A model generated the notes under the pieces. The model was not told the origin of the DNA and did no database searches. It saw only the letters and a list, made by a program, of their open reading frames with translations. A DNA stretch of 64,000 bases, from contig NZ_PYFT01000001.1 in NCBI RefSeq assembly GCF_003023845.1, positions 5,394,001-5,458,000 on the forward strand, written 5' to 3'. Below are positions 8,284-16,796 of this stretch, in pieces. The first letter of the stretch is position 1, and each line of letters begins with the position of its first letter. The translations under genes were made by a program, and so were the position numbers. Source of the stretch: Adhaeribacter arboris (GTDB lineage Bacteria > Bacteroidota > Bacteroidia > Cytophagales > Hymenobacteraceae).

Positions 8284-9569
8284 TTATTTAAAATACTTTA
8301 GCAGGTAGAACACGCTACTTAATACGACCAGGGTAATAATCATGCCCATCATCTCGGCTTGGGTCAAATTATATAAAAAAGCCAGAATCGTTGCTACTGC
8401 TAGCAAGGGCACCGTATAGCCGCCGGGAATTCTAAAAGCGGAAGTTTCCGGTAGCTGGTTGATTCTTAGTTTAATAACTGCTAAGGCCACCCCTAAATAA
8501 ATAAGCAGCACCGAAGAAGAAGATAAAACGGCTAACTGCTTGAATTCTCCCGTAATAGCCAGCACACAGCTTAAAACGGTAAAGGCGATTACCGAAACAT
8601 AGGGCGTGGCAAATTTCGGATGGATCAGCGCTAATGATCGGATAGGAATTACGCCATCCTTAGCCGAACGGAATAATACCCGCGGCATATTCAAGATATC
8701 CCCGCTTAGATAACCAAACATGGAAATGGAAGCTCCCAGGATCATCAAGGTTACGCCGAAAGGACCCATGATTCTCTGAGCTACTTCCGCTAAGGGAGCT
8801 GTCTGGTACTGCGGGAAGGAGTCCCCCCGATATACAGCAACAAAATAACTAATAAACTCAACAAGATGCCTTTGGGGATCGTTTTTTGCGGGTTACGAAC
8901 TTCCCCACTCACGCTTAAACTATTTTCAGCGCCTTGAAAAGCAAAAAAAAGAATCAGGGAAACACTGCCAAAATCGGAGAGTGCGGGTACCCGCTCCCAT
9001 TGTAGGTTCTGGACCGAGATGTGGGTGGATCCCCAGAGCACTAAAAGTAGCAAGGGCGTCAATTTAGCGATCGTGGTTAGCTTTACCAGGCGGATGCCTT
9101 GCTTTACCCCGATTACATTAACCAGGGTTAGACTCGCAAATAGCACCACAAAAAAAGCGGCTCTAAATAGCTGGTTCGTGAAAAGGGGCACCAAGTAAGA
9201 TAGAGTGTCGGCCAGAGCATTGGCCACCGCCGCTGTGGCCATCAAGGAAGCCCCCAAAATAAAGAGATTAATGGTTAGAAAGCCCCAGTACTGGCCAAAG
9301 GCAGCTTCAATATACGCGTAAGCCCCGCCGGTCACGGTTATTTGACTACCGACCTCGGCAAAACAGAGCAGGATGATGGTGATGAGAAAGCCACAAAACA
9401 GGTAAGCTACTATCCCCGCTGCTCCCAGGCCTTGGCTAACGACTGCCGGCAAAACAAAGATGCCCGAGCCTATAACCACATTGATGATATTGGCGGTTAA
9501 CCCCCACAGGCCTATTTCTCTTTTTAAACCTTCTTCGGTTGAAGGGCTACTCCCCGTAGTATGCTGCAT
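8284..9569 (-). pseudogene. APC-family amino-acid permease, frameshifted
   Basis: The N-terminal part (from the ATG at 9567-9569, MQHTTGSS) has the APC start ANIINVVIGSGIFVLPA and about eight membrane segments, ending out of frame after LLLYIGG. The C-terminal part resumes in another frame as DSFPQYQTAPLAEVAQRI, then MGPFGVTLMILGAS and four more segments, to the stop at 8284. The break lies at a run of six C on the plus strand (8823-8828). The usual stretch after LLYIG is also about ten residues short, so a small deletion may have caused the shift. The upstream extension to 9743 is not permease-like. The product would have been an inner-membrane amino-acid transporter. Confidence 0.8.
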
Positions 9570-10957
9570 AAAAAATAGGTAGTTGGCCTTTTTCCTAAAA
9601 CTAGATAGCCTTCTGTAAGGCCTGGCCAGCATAGTAACTGCTAAAGAGAACCATTGTTTCATTTTAGGGAAAGTACCCGGGAGGAAAAGCGGCGTTATTC
9701 CTCCTACCAGAAAAGGTAATGTGCCTTTGAGTGGTTGGTCCAACCTATTTTATTTTGGGAGTCCATGGTCTCATAACCAATTATATGATAAATAAGGATT
9801 AGATTAACATAGAAACTTAATGTAAATGGTTCCAAATTCAATATAATCTCCCAAGAGCACCCTTACCCTGATGCCTATTAACTCACTTGTGAGGGAAGAT
9901 AGAAGAGAAGCAATCCTTAAGTAGTTTCCTTTTATAAGAAATTTAATTATAGCCTTTGATTTTTTCAATTCTATTGCAAACTCCAATAAATTTTACTATT
10001 CATTAACTTCTTATAGTATTACTGCTGGTTTTATTGACAAGCTGACCGGAAGAACAGTAATTCTAATTTAATTGCCATTAGATTTGAAAATTTATCTTTC
10101 TGCAAGGTCAGAAGTGGCAATATTACACGGTATTCTCTATTATCCTCTGGTACCACCAAATGACCACTTGGGCTAATTCAGCGCTCTCGGATACATCACC
10201 CTAACTTATATATTTAGATAAGCGCTCTTTAAACCTATTGGAGAACATTGTTAAACATTTTCCATTTTCCTGAAAAAGGCCTTCTTCCAAGTTTCTTCCG
10301 ACGTTTGGCTTTTCACCGGAATATAGTGTTTTTACATTTGTTATAATTTAATTTCCGGTTGGCGGAAAAATCCTAGTGCGACACCGCCCACACTCGATTC
10401 CAACTGAATGGCATTGGGCTCGGGATAAAGTAACATCAGTCATATCAGTGCTTTGGAGCGAGAAGCATGGATTGCCTTAAAGATACAATACCAAAAGTTG
10501 ATGGAACTTCGGTTATAATCTGTATTATTCTAAAAGAATAGGGAAGGGAAAAAAGCAGCAGTGATACTCCTGGCTTAGTTCAGTTAACAAGTAAAAGGAC
10601 AATTTTATAACCGAGTTTAATTAATCGGTTACTATGTCGTTCCGAATGCTTTTTTGCAATCGAATACAAAAAGGCTGTTCTAAATAATTAATTTAATAAA
10701 GCAGGGAAAGGAAAAAAGCGTTCCTGCTTATTACTTTAAGAAATAGATTACGGTATAAGAGAAGGCTGCATGGGCGAGTATAAATCGATTTCGATTTAAA
10801 AGGAGTTGTTAGCAAATTGGTTGAAATGAAGTCAGCTGAAATTTATATCGAATCTTTTGACCAAACAGAAGAAAAGTAATAAATTCTAAAAGCAACAATT
10901 GCACTTTCTCTTTAAGATAATCCCGGAGTAACATTCAGATTGGTACCTATTCTTTTT
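9570..10957. other. Gene-poor stretch, nothing recognised
   Basis: About 1.4 kb lies between the permease pseudogene and the XRE regulator. Only short frames occur, for example 9804-9986 and 10341-10436 on the minus strand, and none has a recognisable domain. A weak hairpin (10694-10733) pairs GCAGG-type arms. The sequence is AT-rich with many stops in all frames, as expected of old non-coding or decayed DNA. Confidence 0.45.
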
Positions 10958-11173
10958 TTAAAAATCCATTAAGTCACGCAAAGGTATTTCCAAGGCCTCA
11001 CTAATAGAAAGCAACACATCCAAGGTAACAGCAAACTGAGCATTTTCGGTTCGCATAATGGTAGCCCTATTCAGGTTGGCTATATCAGCCAGTTCTTGTT
11101 GGCTGATTCCTTTTGATTCTCTGATGTTTTTTAAATGTGTTCCAAAAGCTTTTAATTTCGCTGGATTCTTCAC
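10958..11173 (-). CDS. XRE-family (Cro/CI-type) DNA-binding protein
   Basis: The 71-residue protein is essentially one helix-turn-helix domain: LKNIRESKGISQQELADIA, then NLNRATIMRTENAQ as the recognition region, then the closing helices (LDVLLSISEALEIPL). It has no extra domain. Such single-domain regulators control plasmid, phage or toxin-antitoxin functions, or their own promoter. It is divergent from the 88-residue gene at 11283. The shared 109-bp spacer holds a palindrome that could be its operator. No toxin partner is recognised. Confidence 0.88.
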   Translation of the reverse strand: MKNPAKLKAFGTHLKNIRESKGISQQELADIANLNRATIMRTENAQFAVTLDVLLSISEALEIPLRDLMDF

Positions 11174-11232
11174 CTGCTAAAGGTCACTAATCCAGAAAAA
11201 ATTAAATGCTGCATATATGTAACATGATTTAA

Positions 11233-11268
11233 AATATTCTTAAGTTTGCTGAAACATTTCAGAATATT
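11233..11268. promoter_or_regulatory. Nested palindromes, possible XRE operator
   Basis: AATATTCT (11233-11240) is repeated inverted as AGAATATT (11261-11268). Inside it lies CTGAAA-CA-TTTCAG (11249-11262). Both sit in the short divergent region between the XRE gene and the 88-residue gene, just after a TTTG (11245-11248) that could be a -33 box for the plus-strand gene. This is the geometry of an autoregulatory operator, but binding is inferred. Confidence 0.4.
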
Positions 11269-11282
11269 AATTCAAAACACGT

Positions 11283-11549
11283 ATGGTACAGGTATACAGT
11301 TACGGCATGGAAGATGAAGATACCTTCTATATGGAGGGGGAGATAGAGGAGGAAGCGGATGTAGAAGTATTTAGTAAACGATTCCAGGAAGGTCTTCAGA
11401 CCCATATGGGAACCGTTTATGCTTTAAACTATTTTTACTTCCATCGAGCCTTGAGAGTAACCTACCCCTTCAAACTCCGGTTTCGGGTGGCTTTAGATCG
11501 GGAATGCTACTTTAAAATGGGATGGGAAAATGGGTATGATTATTCTTAG
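11283..11549 (+). CDS. Unknown acidic small protein
   Basis: The 88-residue protein is not recognised. It begins with an acidic stretch (MEDEDTFYMEGEIEEEADVE) and ends in an aromatic and basic part (NYFYFHRALRVTYPFKLRF). It has no signal peptide or membrane segment. It starts 109 bp from the divergent XRE gene, which suggests joint control. It may be a real accessory gene. Codon use looks ordinary, but no homology is claimed. Confidence 0.5.
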   Translation: MVQVYSYGMEDEDTFYMEGEIEEEADVEVFSKRFQEGLQTHMGTVYALNYFYFHRALRVTYPFKLRFRVALDRECYFKMGWENGYDYS

Positions 11550-12722
11550 TAGAGCTCTTGCCCGTGCTCGAATAGTTCTACCTAAAGCCAGGTGCTACTA
11601 CCACAAGTAAGCTGACCCGAGCATTAAATAAGTGCCGCAGCAATAAAGAGCGGGACTCAAGAAGTAGTCAAAGAGGAAATGTAGCCTGTTGCTTATCGGC
11701 TAAAAGGTGCTTGGAAAGTAATTTCGATGTCGAATACTAGGTAAGCTCGTTAGTTGCTCCGCCAGGAAAACGGTCGAGCAGCATCCCCAGAGTTAGGGTA
11801 ACCTACTACCCGGAAAGTTTTGCTCAAACCCTAAAGGTGAATTTGATTTCGCCAGTAGGTTATAGCTACCGCCACTAAGAAATGCTACCTGCAAGGGAAA
11901 TTAAGGCCATAAAACTAGGTTGCCCCAGAAAGGCTCTCTACCCCTGCATAAATCTAAAAGCGGTGCTATGAGCTTCACTGGAGCATAAAGCAAGACATTT
12001 AGGATGCAGTACGCGGTACCGGTTCAATAGGGAAGCGCAAAAAAGGGTAGGTACCGATGGTGGGTTTTGGTAAAAAGATTTGGGTTGGGGAAAAAGGGAG
12101 AGGGGGTGGTTGAAAAGGGTGGTACCCCGCGTGGCGCGCTGACCCAAAAAGGAGGGTTCTGATTCGCTCGCCTCTTCGAATACCATCCTCTTTTTGGTTA
12201 CTACCGGCTCCATACAAACCAGGCGGATCCCGGTACCTACCTTACACCCGCATAAATAAAAATTAAGGAACAGTAGTAGAAGTAATGCCGTTCTGGGTTA
12301 ACCCGAGTAAAATGGATCAGGCCTAGGAGTAAGGATGGATATAGCCTGTGCCTGTAAGGAAGAGCAAATTAAGGTAAATGGGAGAGGGTATTACGGATGA
12401 TTTTTCAGTAGAACACCCCTTTGAAATACCGGGTGATTCATGTGCTTTAAATGAGGCCCAATCTTAGGCACTATAGTATACTACAGGTATATTAAACACC
12501 AGAAAGGAAATCAACCGAAAATTCACCCAAATAGGCTTCGCTCGGAGTACCTCTTCCTGTGATACGAGCCCTACCTAAAGCCCCCTTTTTCGGGTACCAT
12601 TGCTGGAGGTGTATCGCCTGTGTTTACCCCGAGGAGGGAACTCCATCGTAGGAATTGTTCTTTTAAATAGATTTACTTTATTCGGCCCATTACTCTTACT
12701 TAAAACTAACTAGCACTTGCCT
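11550..12722. other. Long non-coding stretch with a G-rich tract
   Basis: About 1.17 kb carries no recognised gene. Minus-strand frames at 11938-12217 are compositionally odd and overlap each other, so they are not credited. On the plus strand, four G runs within 12082-12106 (GGG, GGGG, GGG, GGGGG, separated by 2, 5 and 3 bases) fit a G-quadruplex pattern. The stretch is less AT-rich than its surroundings. Its role is unknown. Confidence 0.45.
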
Positions 12723-13124
12723 ATGTCGCCCACTTACCTTTGGATTATCTTACTGGTTCTTGCTGCTTTCTTGCTGCTGCGCTATGTGTACCGGTACCTC
12801 AAAGAAGCTTGGCAGATTAGCCGGCAAGGGGGGATGGCTACCAAGTACCAGGAGTTGCTTCGCTTCGTGTGCCAGGCCCAACCTGGCCTGCACGTGCGGA
12901 GTACCGGTAGCCGCCATATTGCTTACCGAGAAGAAAGACCTACCGGTCCGGTCATCTTTACCCTCTTCCAAGCCTGGGGCCAGCTAACCGTGGAATGGCG
13001 CTTACAACATCCTACCTTTGGCCCTCGCACTTACCAGTGGAAGTTCGCGGAACACGAAAGCCAACCACTCATGTTTGCTAAGATAAAAGCCGATTTAGAA
13101 TGGAAAGAATACTCGAAGTTATAA
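12723..13124 (+). CDS. Unknown protein with one N-terminal membrane anchor
   Basis: The protein is about 133 residues. One hydrophobic helix (residues about 5-22, LWIILLVLAAFLLLRYVY) is followed by a soluble domain rich in aromatic and basic residues. It ends in DLEWKEYSKL. The ATG at 12723 is preferred over the upstream TTG at 12717. No family is recognised. It probably sits in the inner membrane with the domain in the cytoplasm, as positive residues follow the helix. It is an orphan gene in the gene-poor region. Confidence 0.55.
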   Translation: MSPTYLWIILLVLAAFLLLRYVYRYLKEAWQISRQGGMATKYQELLRFVCQAQPGLHVRSTGSRHIAYREERPTGPVIFTLFQAWGQLTVEWRLQHPTFGPRTYQWKFAEHESQPLMFAKIKADLEWKEYSKL

Positions 13125-13375
13125 GATAAGCAGTTTAGTCCGGTACTAGCAAGTTTGAAGCTAGCTGGTTGCGGGAGGAACGAAGCTTTTAGATTTAATG
13201 GCAGCTTTACTAGGGACTAGCAATTAGGCTCCCTAATTGTGATCAAAGACTGCCCATTCATTAATCGGGTTAAGCCCAAATTGTCCTAATGGCTAACCAT
13301 CAAAGGTCAGTAAACGCGATGATGGTAAAAACATAAGTTAATCCGATAATAGAGATTCTTTAAACTTTTCTTTGG

Positions 13376-13735
13376 CTACCTACCTTTATTATTTCTGGTT
13401 CTTACCGACTTCATGGCATCTTCCATTATTTCTGATACTGTCTTTTGCCTTTCTTCTAATAACCATTTTCTTAATTCTGATTTTAAGAAGTAAAGCCTTT
13501 TGCTTCCTGAGCGCTTGAAGAAAGGGATTTCTTTCCGGCTTACCAGGCTATAAAGGGTGGGAACCGCCAGATTCGTAAAAGTAGCCGCTTCTTGAACAGT
13601 AAGTGGTTGATCATTTGATTCAGAGGAGGGAGGGAGAGAAGGATAGTTGCCTTCATTGAGGACTTTGCGAACGGAGTTTTGAATGAGCATTTCCAGCTCA
13701 CTCAGTCGGATAGGGGTTAAGAGGATGTCGTGCAT
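13376..13735 (-). CDS. Helix-turn-helix (excisionase/MerR-like) protein
   Basis: The 119-residue protein has a DNA-binding domain of the excisionase type at residues about 44-92: LTVQEAATFTNLAVPTLYSLV, then SRKEIPFFKRSGSKRLYFLKSELRKWL. The N-terminal 40 residues may form a coiled coil (IRLSELEMLIQNSVRKVL). Proteins of this type are common in Bacteroidota mobile elements, beside tyrosine recombinases. Here it lies about 1.5 kb from tRNA-Asn with an unknown 368-residue gene upstream and no integrase in view. Confidence 0.85.
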   Translation of the reverse strand: MHDILLTPIRLSELEMLIQNSVRKVLNEGNYPSLPPSSESNDQPLTVQEAATFTNLAVPTLYSLVSRKEIPFFKRSGSKRLYFLKSELRKWLLEERQKTVSEIMEDAMKSVRTRNNKGR

Positions 13736-13843
13736 AGCAGTTAGTGTTTTATATTACTGCTACAAAGGAAGTGGTAATAAAACCAAGTATAAAGATTTTA
13801 GAATATACAGAATATACCCGTATAAAATATATAATAAGTATAA

Positions 13844-14950
13844 TCAAGATAAGGTGGAGGCGGGAGGTATGAAAGGCAGCTGGTGTTCTTCTGGTTTGGC
13901 TTTCTTAATCGTGATAATAGCTATAGTTCTGCCGAACGTATTTTTAGCAATACAAGCAATCTGGTGAGGGGTTAGCTCAATATTATTCTTATAATAACCC
14001 TGGCGGTGTAAGTACTTAAGCAGAGCCGCTAAAAGCCCTTTGTAGCCTTTGTTTTCATCTTTCCAGATATAGGTGGCTGGCTGTAAATAGCCCTGCTCTA
14101 CAAATAAGTTCATTACCAGTTTATATTTAGATATGTCTTCGAAAACGTGAAAAAGATTCAGAGAAGTAGTTTCCGGTAAATGAGCAGGAAGTAGTGTATC
14201 ATTTTTCTCTGGGGGAGAAGATGCTACTACCTCTATTGGTGGGTTTGTTTTTGAACTATCAGCAGGGTTGGACAATTTTATTGAATCTTCGTTACTGCCA
14301 AGCTTTTTAAATGGATTTACTTGGGGTGCTTGATTTTTCTTCTGAGATGGCCGAAGCACCTGTTTCAAGGAAGTATCCGTCGCATTCTTACCTGATTCAA
14401 GTAAGGTAGTGGCATAAAAGAGTGGGTTTTCGAGAAGATAACTCCAAGCTTTATAAACCTTACCGACGGTTAGGCCATATTCATAAATACCTTGTGGTGA
14501 GTAGGAGGCTTTAGGGGAAGCAAAATCCTTATGCTGCAAAACTAGCTTACTAGGGAAGGTGGATATGTCCCGGTTAATTTCTTTTAAGATAAGCTCTTTC
14601 CTGTGCTCTGTTGTATCCACAAAGGGAATAAAAGAGGCTTCAAAACCCTGGAAGAACCCTTGCTGATAATTTGGTATATACAAAAATTTATCCGAATTAT
14701 TTTCCTGAAGCAGCCTGGTAAAAGCAACTCGGGAAACTGGAATGGGATGGGGAAGAATTCCTTTTACCCATAAGTATTGGAAAATGGGTTTATTATCTGG
14801 AAAATAAAAATTATAAACGGACATAGGTAATTCCTTAGTTTCCGCTAAATGGGCAAAATGCTTTTTATATGGTAGACCTGTATGGGGTATATCGATAAAA
14901 TCACTGAGGTTATATCCTGGATCAACAAAAGCTACGTGCGATAATTTCAT
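13844..14950 (-). CDS. Unknown 368-residue protein of mobile-element type
   Basis: No named family is recognised. The N-terminal 190 residues are globular (SHVAFVDPGYNLSDF start). A Pro/Ser/Lys-rich linker follows (about 195-255). The C-terminal domain is helical (HVFEDISKYKLVMNLFVEQG then LLAALLKYLHRQGYYKNN) and closes with the segment IAKNTFGRTIAIITIKK. Similar linker-helix layouts occur in Bacteroidota genes beside excisionase-like proteins. It is transcribed toward the HTH gene, with 108 bp between them. No membrane segment or signal is present. Confidence 0.6.
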   Translation of the reverse strand: MKLSHVAFVDPGYNLSDFIDIPHTGLPYKKHFAHLAETKELPMSVYNFYFPDNKPIFQYLWVKGILPHPIPVSRVAFTRLLQENNSDKFLYIPNYQQGFFQGFEASFIPFVDTTEHRKELILKEINRDISTFPSKLVLQHKDFASPKASYSPQGIYEYGLTVGKVYKAWSYLLENPLFYATTLLESGKNATDTSLKQVLRPSQKKNQAPQVNPFKKLGSNEDSIKLSNPADSSKTNPPIEVVASSPPEKNDTLLPAHLPETTSLNLFHVFEDISKYKLVMNLFVEQGYLQPATYIWKDENKGYKGLLAALLKYLHRQGYYKNNIELTPHQIACIAKNTFGRTIAIITIKKAKPEEHQLPFIPPASTLS

Positions 14951-15165
14951 TGTATTCCTGAAAATAAAAAATTTTACCTTTTGGCTTTGAAAAAGTTACA
15001 CTCAGTGAGAAGCATTTGACAGGTGGACAGGAAATACAATGCAACGCTAGCCTTTTACATCAATAGAACATAGGTTATATAAGTATCGTTATCGTTCATT
15101 TTGAGGTTTAAGTTAAAATTTTTAGGAAAGCAAAAATCAAAAAAAGTATGTAATTTGTATGTAAT

Positions 15166-15203
15166 AAAAAAAGCCACTTACAAGTTTAGTCTCGTAAGTG
15201 GCT
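15166..15203 (-). terminator. Terminator of tRNA-Asn
   Basis: AGCCACTTAC (15172-15181) and GTAAGTGGCT (15194-15203) form a perfect 10-bp stem with a 12-base loop. On the minus strand it is followed by a run of T. It begins 10 bases past the tRNA 3' end and reads in the tRNA direction, so it is the transcription terminator of that gene. Confidence 0.85.
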
Positions 15204-15213
15204 GATTTTCAAG

Positions 15214-15287
15214 CTCCCCCTCTTGGGCTTGAACCAAGGACCCCATGATTAACAGTCATGTGCTCTAACCAACTGAGCTAAGGAGGA
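15214..15287 (-). tRNA. tRNA-Asn (GTT anticodon)
   Basis: The 74-base gene on the minus strand folds as a full cloverleaf. The acceptor stem is TCCTCCT with AGGGGGA, including one T-G pair. The D arm is AGCTCAGTTGGTTAGAGC, the anticodon loop holds GTT between TGACT and AATCA, and the T arm is CTTGG-TTCAAGC-CCAAG. The discriminator base is G and CCA is not encoded. It borders the gene-poor region with the excisionase-like gene, a common place for element integration. Confidence 0.95.
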
Positions 15288-15405
15288 GTTTGCGAACTAG
15301 GTTAATCCTGAATTCGAGGGCAATATTAGGGCAAAAACCCGTGGAATGCAACTGTTTGTTCGAAAAAATTAGAAAATTGTTGCATCTTCCTGATTATGAG
15401 AAAAA

Positions 15406-15831
15406 TTAATTATTGATATAAAGTAAGTTGCCGGTTAAAGAGGTACTGTATTGTTTTAACGGGTAAGGAGAGGGGCCACCCGTCACAAAGCCATTCAAGT
15501 CGAATACTGATTGGCAGCACGAATCAGACATAAAAAAGCCGGACGGATCCATGGAAACCTGGGCACAATCATCAAATGGTCGATAAGGGCAGTTGCGCTC
15601 AAAGGCGGCATAGGTGTCGCCGGTTTTATGCAGTAAAATAATGCCTTTCACGCCGCTTTTTAAATAGACATATCCGTTATCCCGCCGAAGCGCATTGTAT
15701 TGAATATTGGTTAAGTTTATTTGCTCGTTAACAAGCACGTTAGGAATAATCGGATTATCCGTAGTTTCGTCGCAGGCAACAAAACCGGTAAGCAGAAGTA
15801 CAAAAAATAAGAAACGTTTAAAAATAGTCAT
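15406..15831 (-). CDS. Rieske-like lipoprotein lacking cluster ligands
   Basis: A lipoprotein signal ends at Cys20 (LLLTGFVAC). The mature domain follows the order of Rieske [2Fe-2S] domains: a GIILLHKTGDTYAAF strand pair, then ERNCPYRPFDDC, then SCCQSVFDLNGFVTGGP, then PLKQY. The usual C-x-H and C-x2-H ligands are replaced by C-P-Y at 81-83 and C-C-Q-S at 105-108, so a normal Rieske cluster is unlikely. It may instead hold a disulfide. Its first codons overlap the end of the upstream dehydrogenase gene by 14 bases. Confidence 0.7.
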   Translation of the reverse strand: MTIFKRFLFFVLLLTGFVACDETTDNPIIPNVLVNEQINLTNIQYNALRRDNGYVYLKSGVKGIILLHKTGDTYAAFERNCPYRPFDDCAQVSMDPSGFFMSDSCCQSVFDLNGFVTGGPSPYPLKQYSTSLTGNLLYINN

Positions 15832-16693
15832 AAAAACCTTTACCGGATTTGCGGCCGTGATAGCCGGCGTCTACTTTTTGTTTTTGTATACGGCTCGGCC
15901 GGAGCTTCGGATCATGGTAAAAAGCTTCGTACAGAGCATTGGTTACCGCAAAATTTACATCTACGCCAATCAAATCCATTAACTCGAAGGGACCCATTTT
16001 AAATCCGGTTGCCCGCATCAATGCGTCAATGGTAGGTATATCGGCAACGTTTTCTTCTAACACTTTTAAACTTTCCGTATAAAAAGGCCTTGCTACCCGA
16101 TTAACGATAAAGCCGGGTGAATCTTGTACCCGTACCGGCGATTTGCCCAATTGTTTTGCTATTTCATAAATCGTATCGGCTACCTTGGTATTGGTGTTCA
16201 GGCCCGATACTACTTCGACTAAGGGCATAATCGGAGCAGGATTGAAAAAGTGCATGCCTACTACTCTTTCGGGAAACGGAACTTTAGCGGCAATACTCGT
16301 GATAGGTAAAGAGGAGGTGTTAGAAGCCAGAATAGTACTAGGTTGGTTGATAGTAGCTAATTCAGTTAATAAATTTTGCTTTACTTCCAGTTTTTCTATT
16401 ATGGCTTCCATAATTAAATCGGCTTTAACCTGTTGTAGATCCGAAGTAAATACAATTTGTTTTCCTGCTTCGTTTTTCTGCTCCGGCGTTAATTTGCCTT
16501 TTTCAACTGCACGTTGCCAACTTTGTTCAATTACCTGACGGGCCTGGCTTAATACCGCCGGATTAATATCGTACAAGATGGTTGAGAAACCCGCTTGGGC
16601 ACAAACTTGGGCAATGCCCTGACCCATAGTGCCGGCACCCACCACCCCGATGGTTTTAATTGAATAGTCGATAGTCGATAGTCCACGGTCCAC
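15818..16693 (-). CDS. 3-hydroxybutyryl-CoA dehydrogenase
   Basis: The 291-residue protein oxidises (S)-3-hydroxyacyl-CoA with NAD. It has the Rossmann start KTIGVVGAGTMGQGIAQ, the catalytic region MHFFNPAPIMPLVEVV (His-Glu pair), and the C-terminal domain with GPFELMDLIGVDV and GRKSGKGFYDY. Length fits HbdA/PaaH. The only in-frame start before the Rossmann strand is a GTG at 16693. It lies inside an inverted repeat, so the first dozen residues are repeat-derived. Relatives usually begin just before KTIGVVG, where this gene has ATT. Confidence 0.92.
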   Translation of the reverse strand: MDRGLSTIDYSIKTIGVVGAGTMGQGIAQVCAQAGFSTILYDINPAVLSQARQVIEQSWQRAVEKGKLTPEQKNEAGKQIVFTSDLQQVKADLIMEAIIEKLEVKQNLLTELATINQPSTILASNTSSLPITSIAAKVPFPERVVGMHFFNPAPIMPLVEVVSGLNTNTKVADTIYEIAKQLGKSPVRVQDSPGFIVNRVARPFYTESLKVLEENVADIPTIDALMRATGFKMGPFELMDLIGVDVNFAVTNALYEAFYHDPKLRPSRIQKQKVDAGYHGRKSGKGFYDYF

Positions 16694-16796
16694 AGAAAAT
16701 TGTTATTTAAAGAGTGAATGAAAGTAATGGCTTGTATTTAATAAAATCACGATTTCAGAAGCCGTGAACTATCGACTATCGACCAAGGACTATGGT
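16664..16796. repeat. Inverted repeat pair of a dispersed intergenic type
   Basis: GTCGATAGTCGATAGTCCAC (16667-16686) recurs inverted at 16764-16783 with 19 of 20 bases matching. Further partly matching CATAGTCC/GGTCCAC segments lie outside. The arms contain internal direct repeats of GTCGATA. The left arm holds the GTG start of the dehydrogenase, and the right arm abuts the pheS stop. Repeats built from such GACTATCGAC units are known in Bacteroidota intergenic DNA. Mobility is not shown. Confidence 0.75.

Noticed and set aside
9804-9986. Minus-strand 60-codon frame in the gene-poor region
   Set aside because: It has no recognisable domain, no ribosome-site or promoter support, and its composition is what AT-rich non-coding DNA gives.
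10341-10436. 31-codon minus-strand frame with protein-like composition (MLLYPEPNAIQLESS)
   Set aside because: It is too short to support, with a stop just before its ATG and no partner sequence nearby.
11938-12217. Two overlapping minus-strand frames of 72 and 91 codons
   Set aside because: They are biased low-complexity readings of a G-rich tract and overlap in different frames, with no domain in either.
11990-12800. Several GGTACC hexamers close together
   Set aside because: GGTAC-containing words are common throughout this window, including inside genes, so clustering here is probably compositional.
15146-15165. Tandem GTATGTAAT copies beside tRNA-Asn as an att core
   Set aside because: The copies are adjacent and do not match the tRNA 3' end. 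No distant partner copy was seen.
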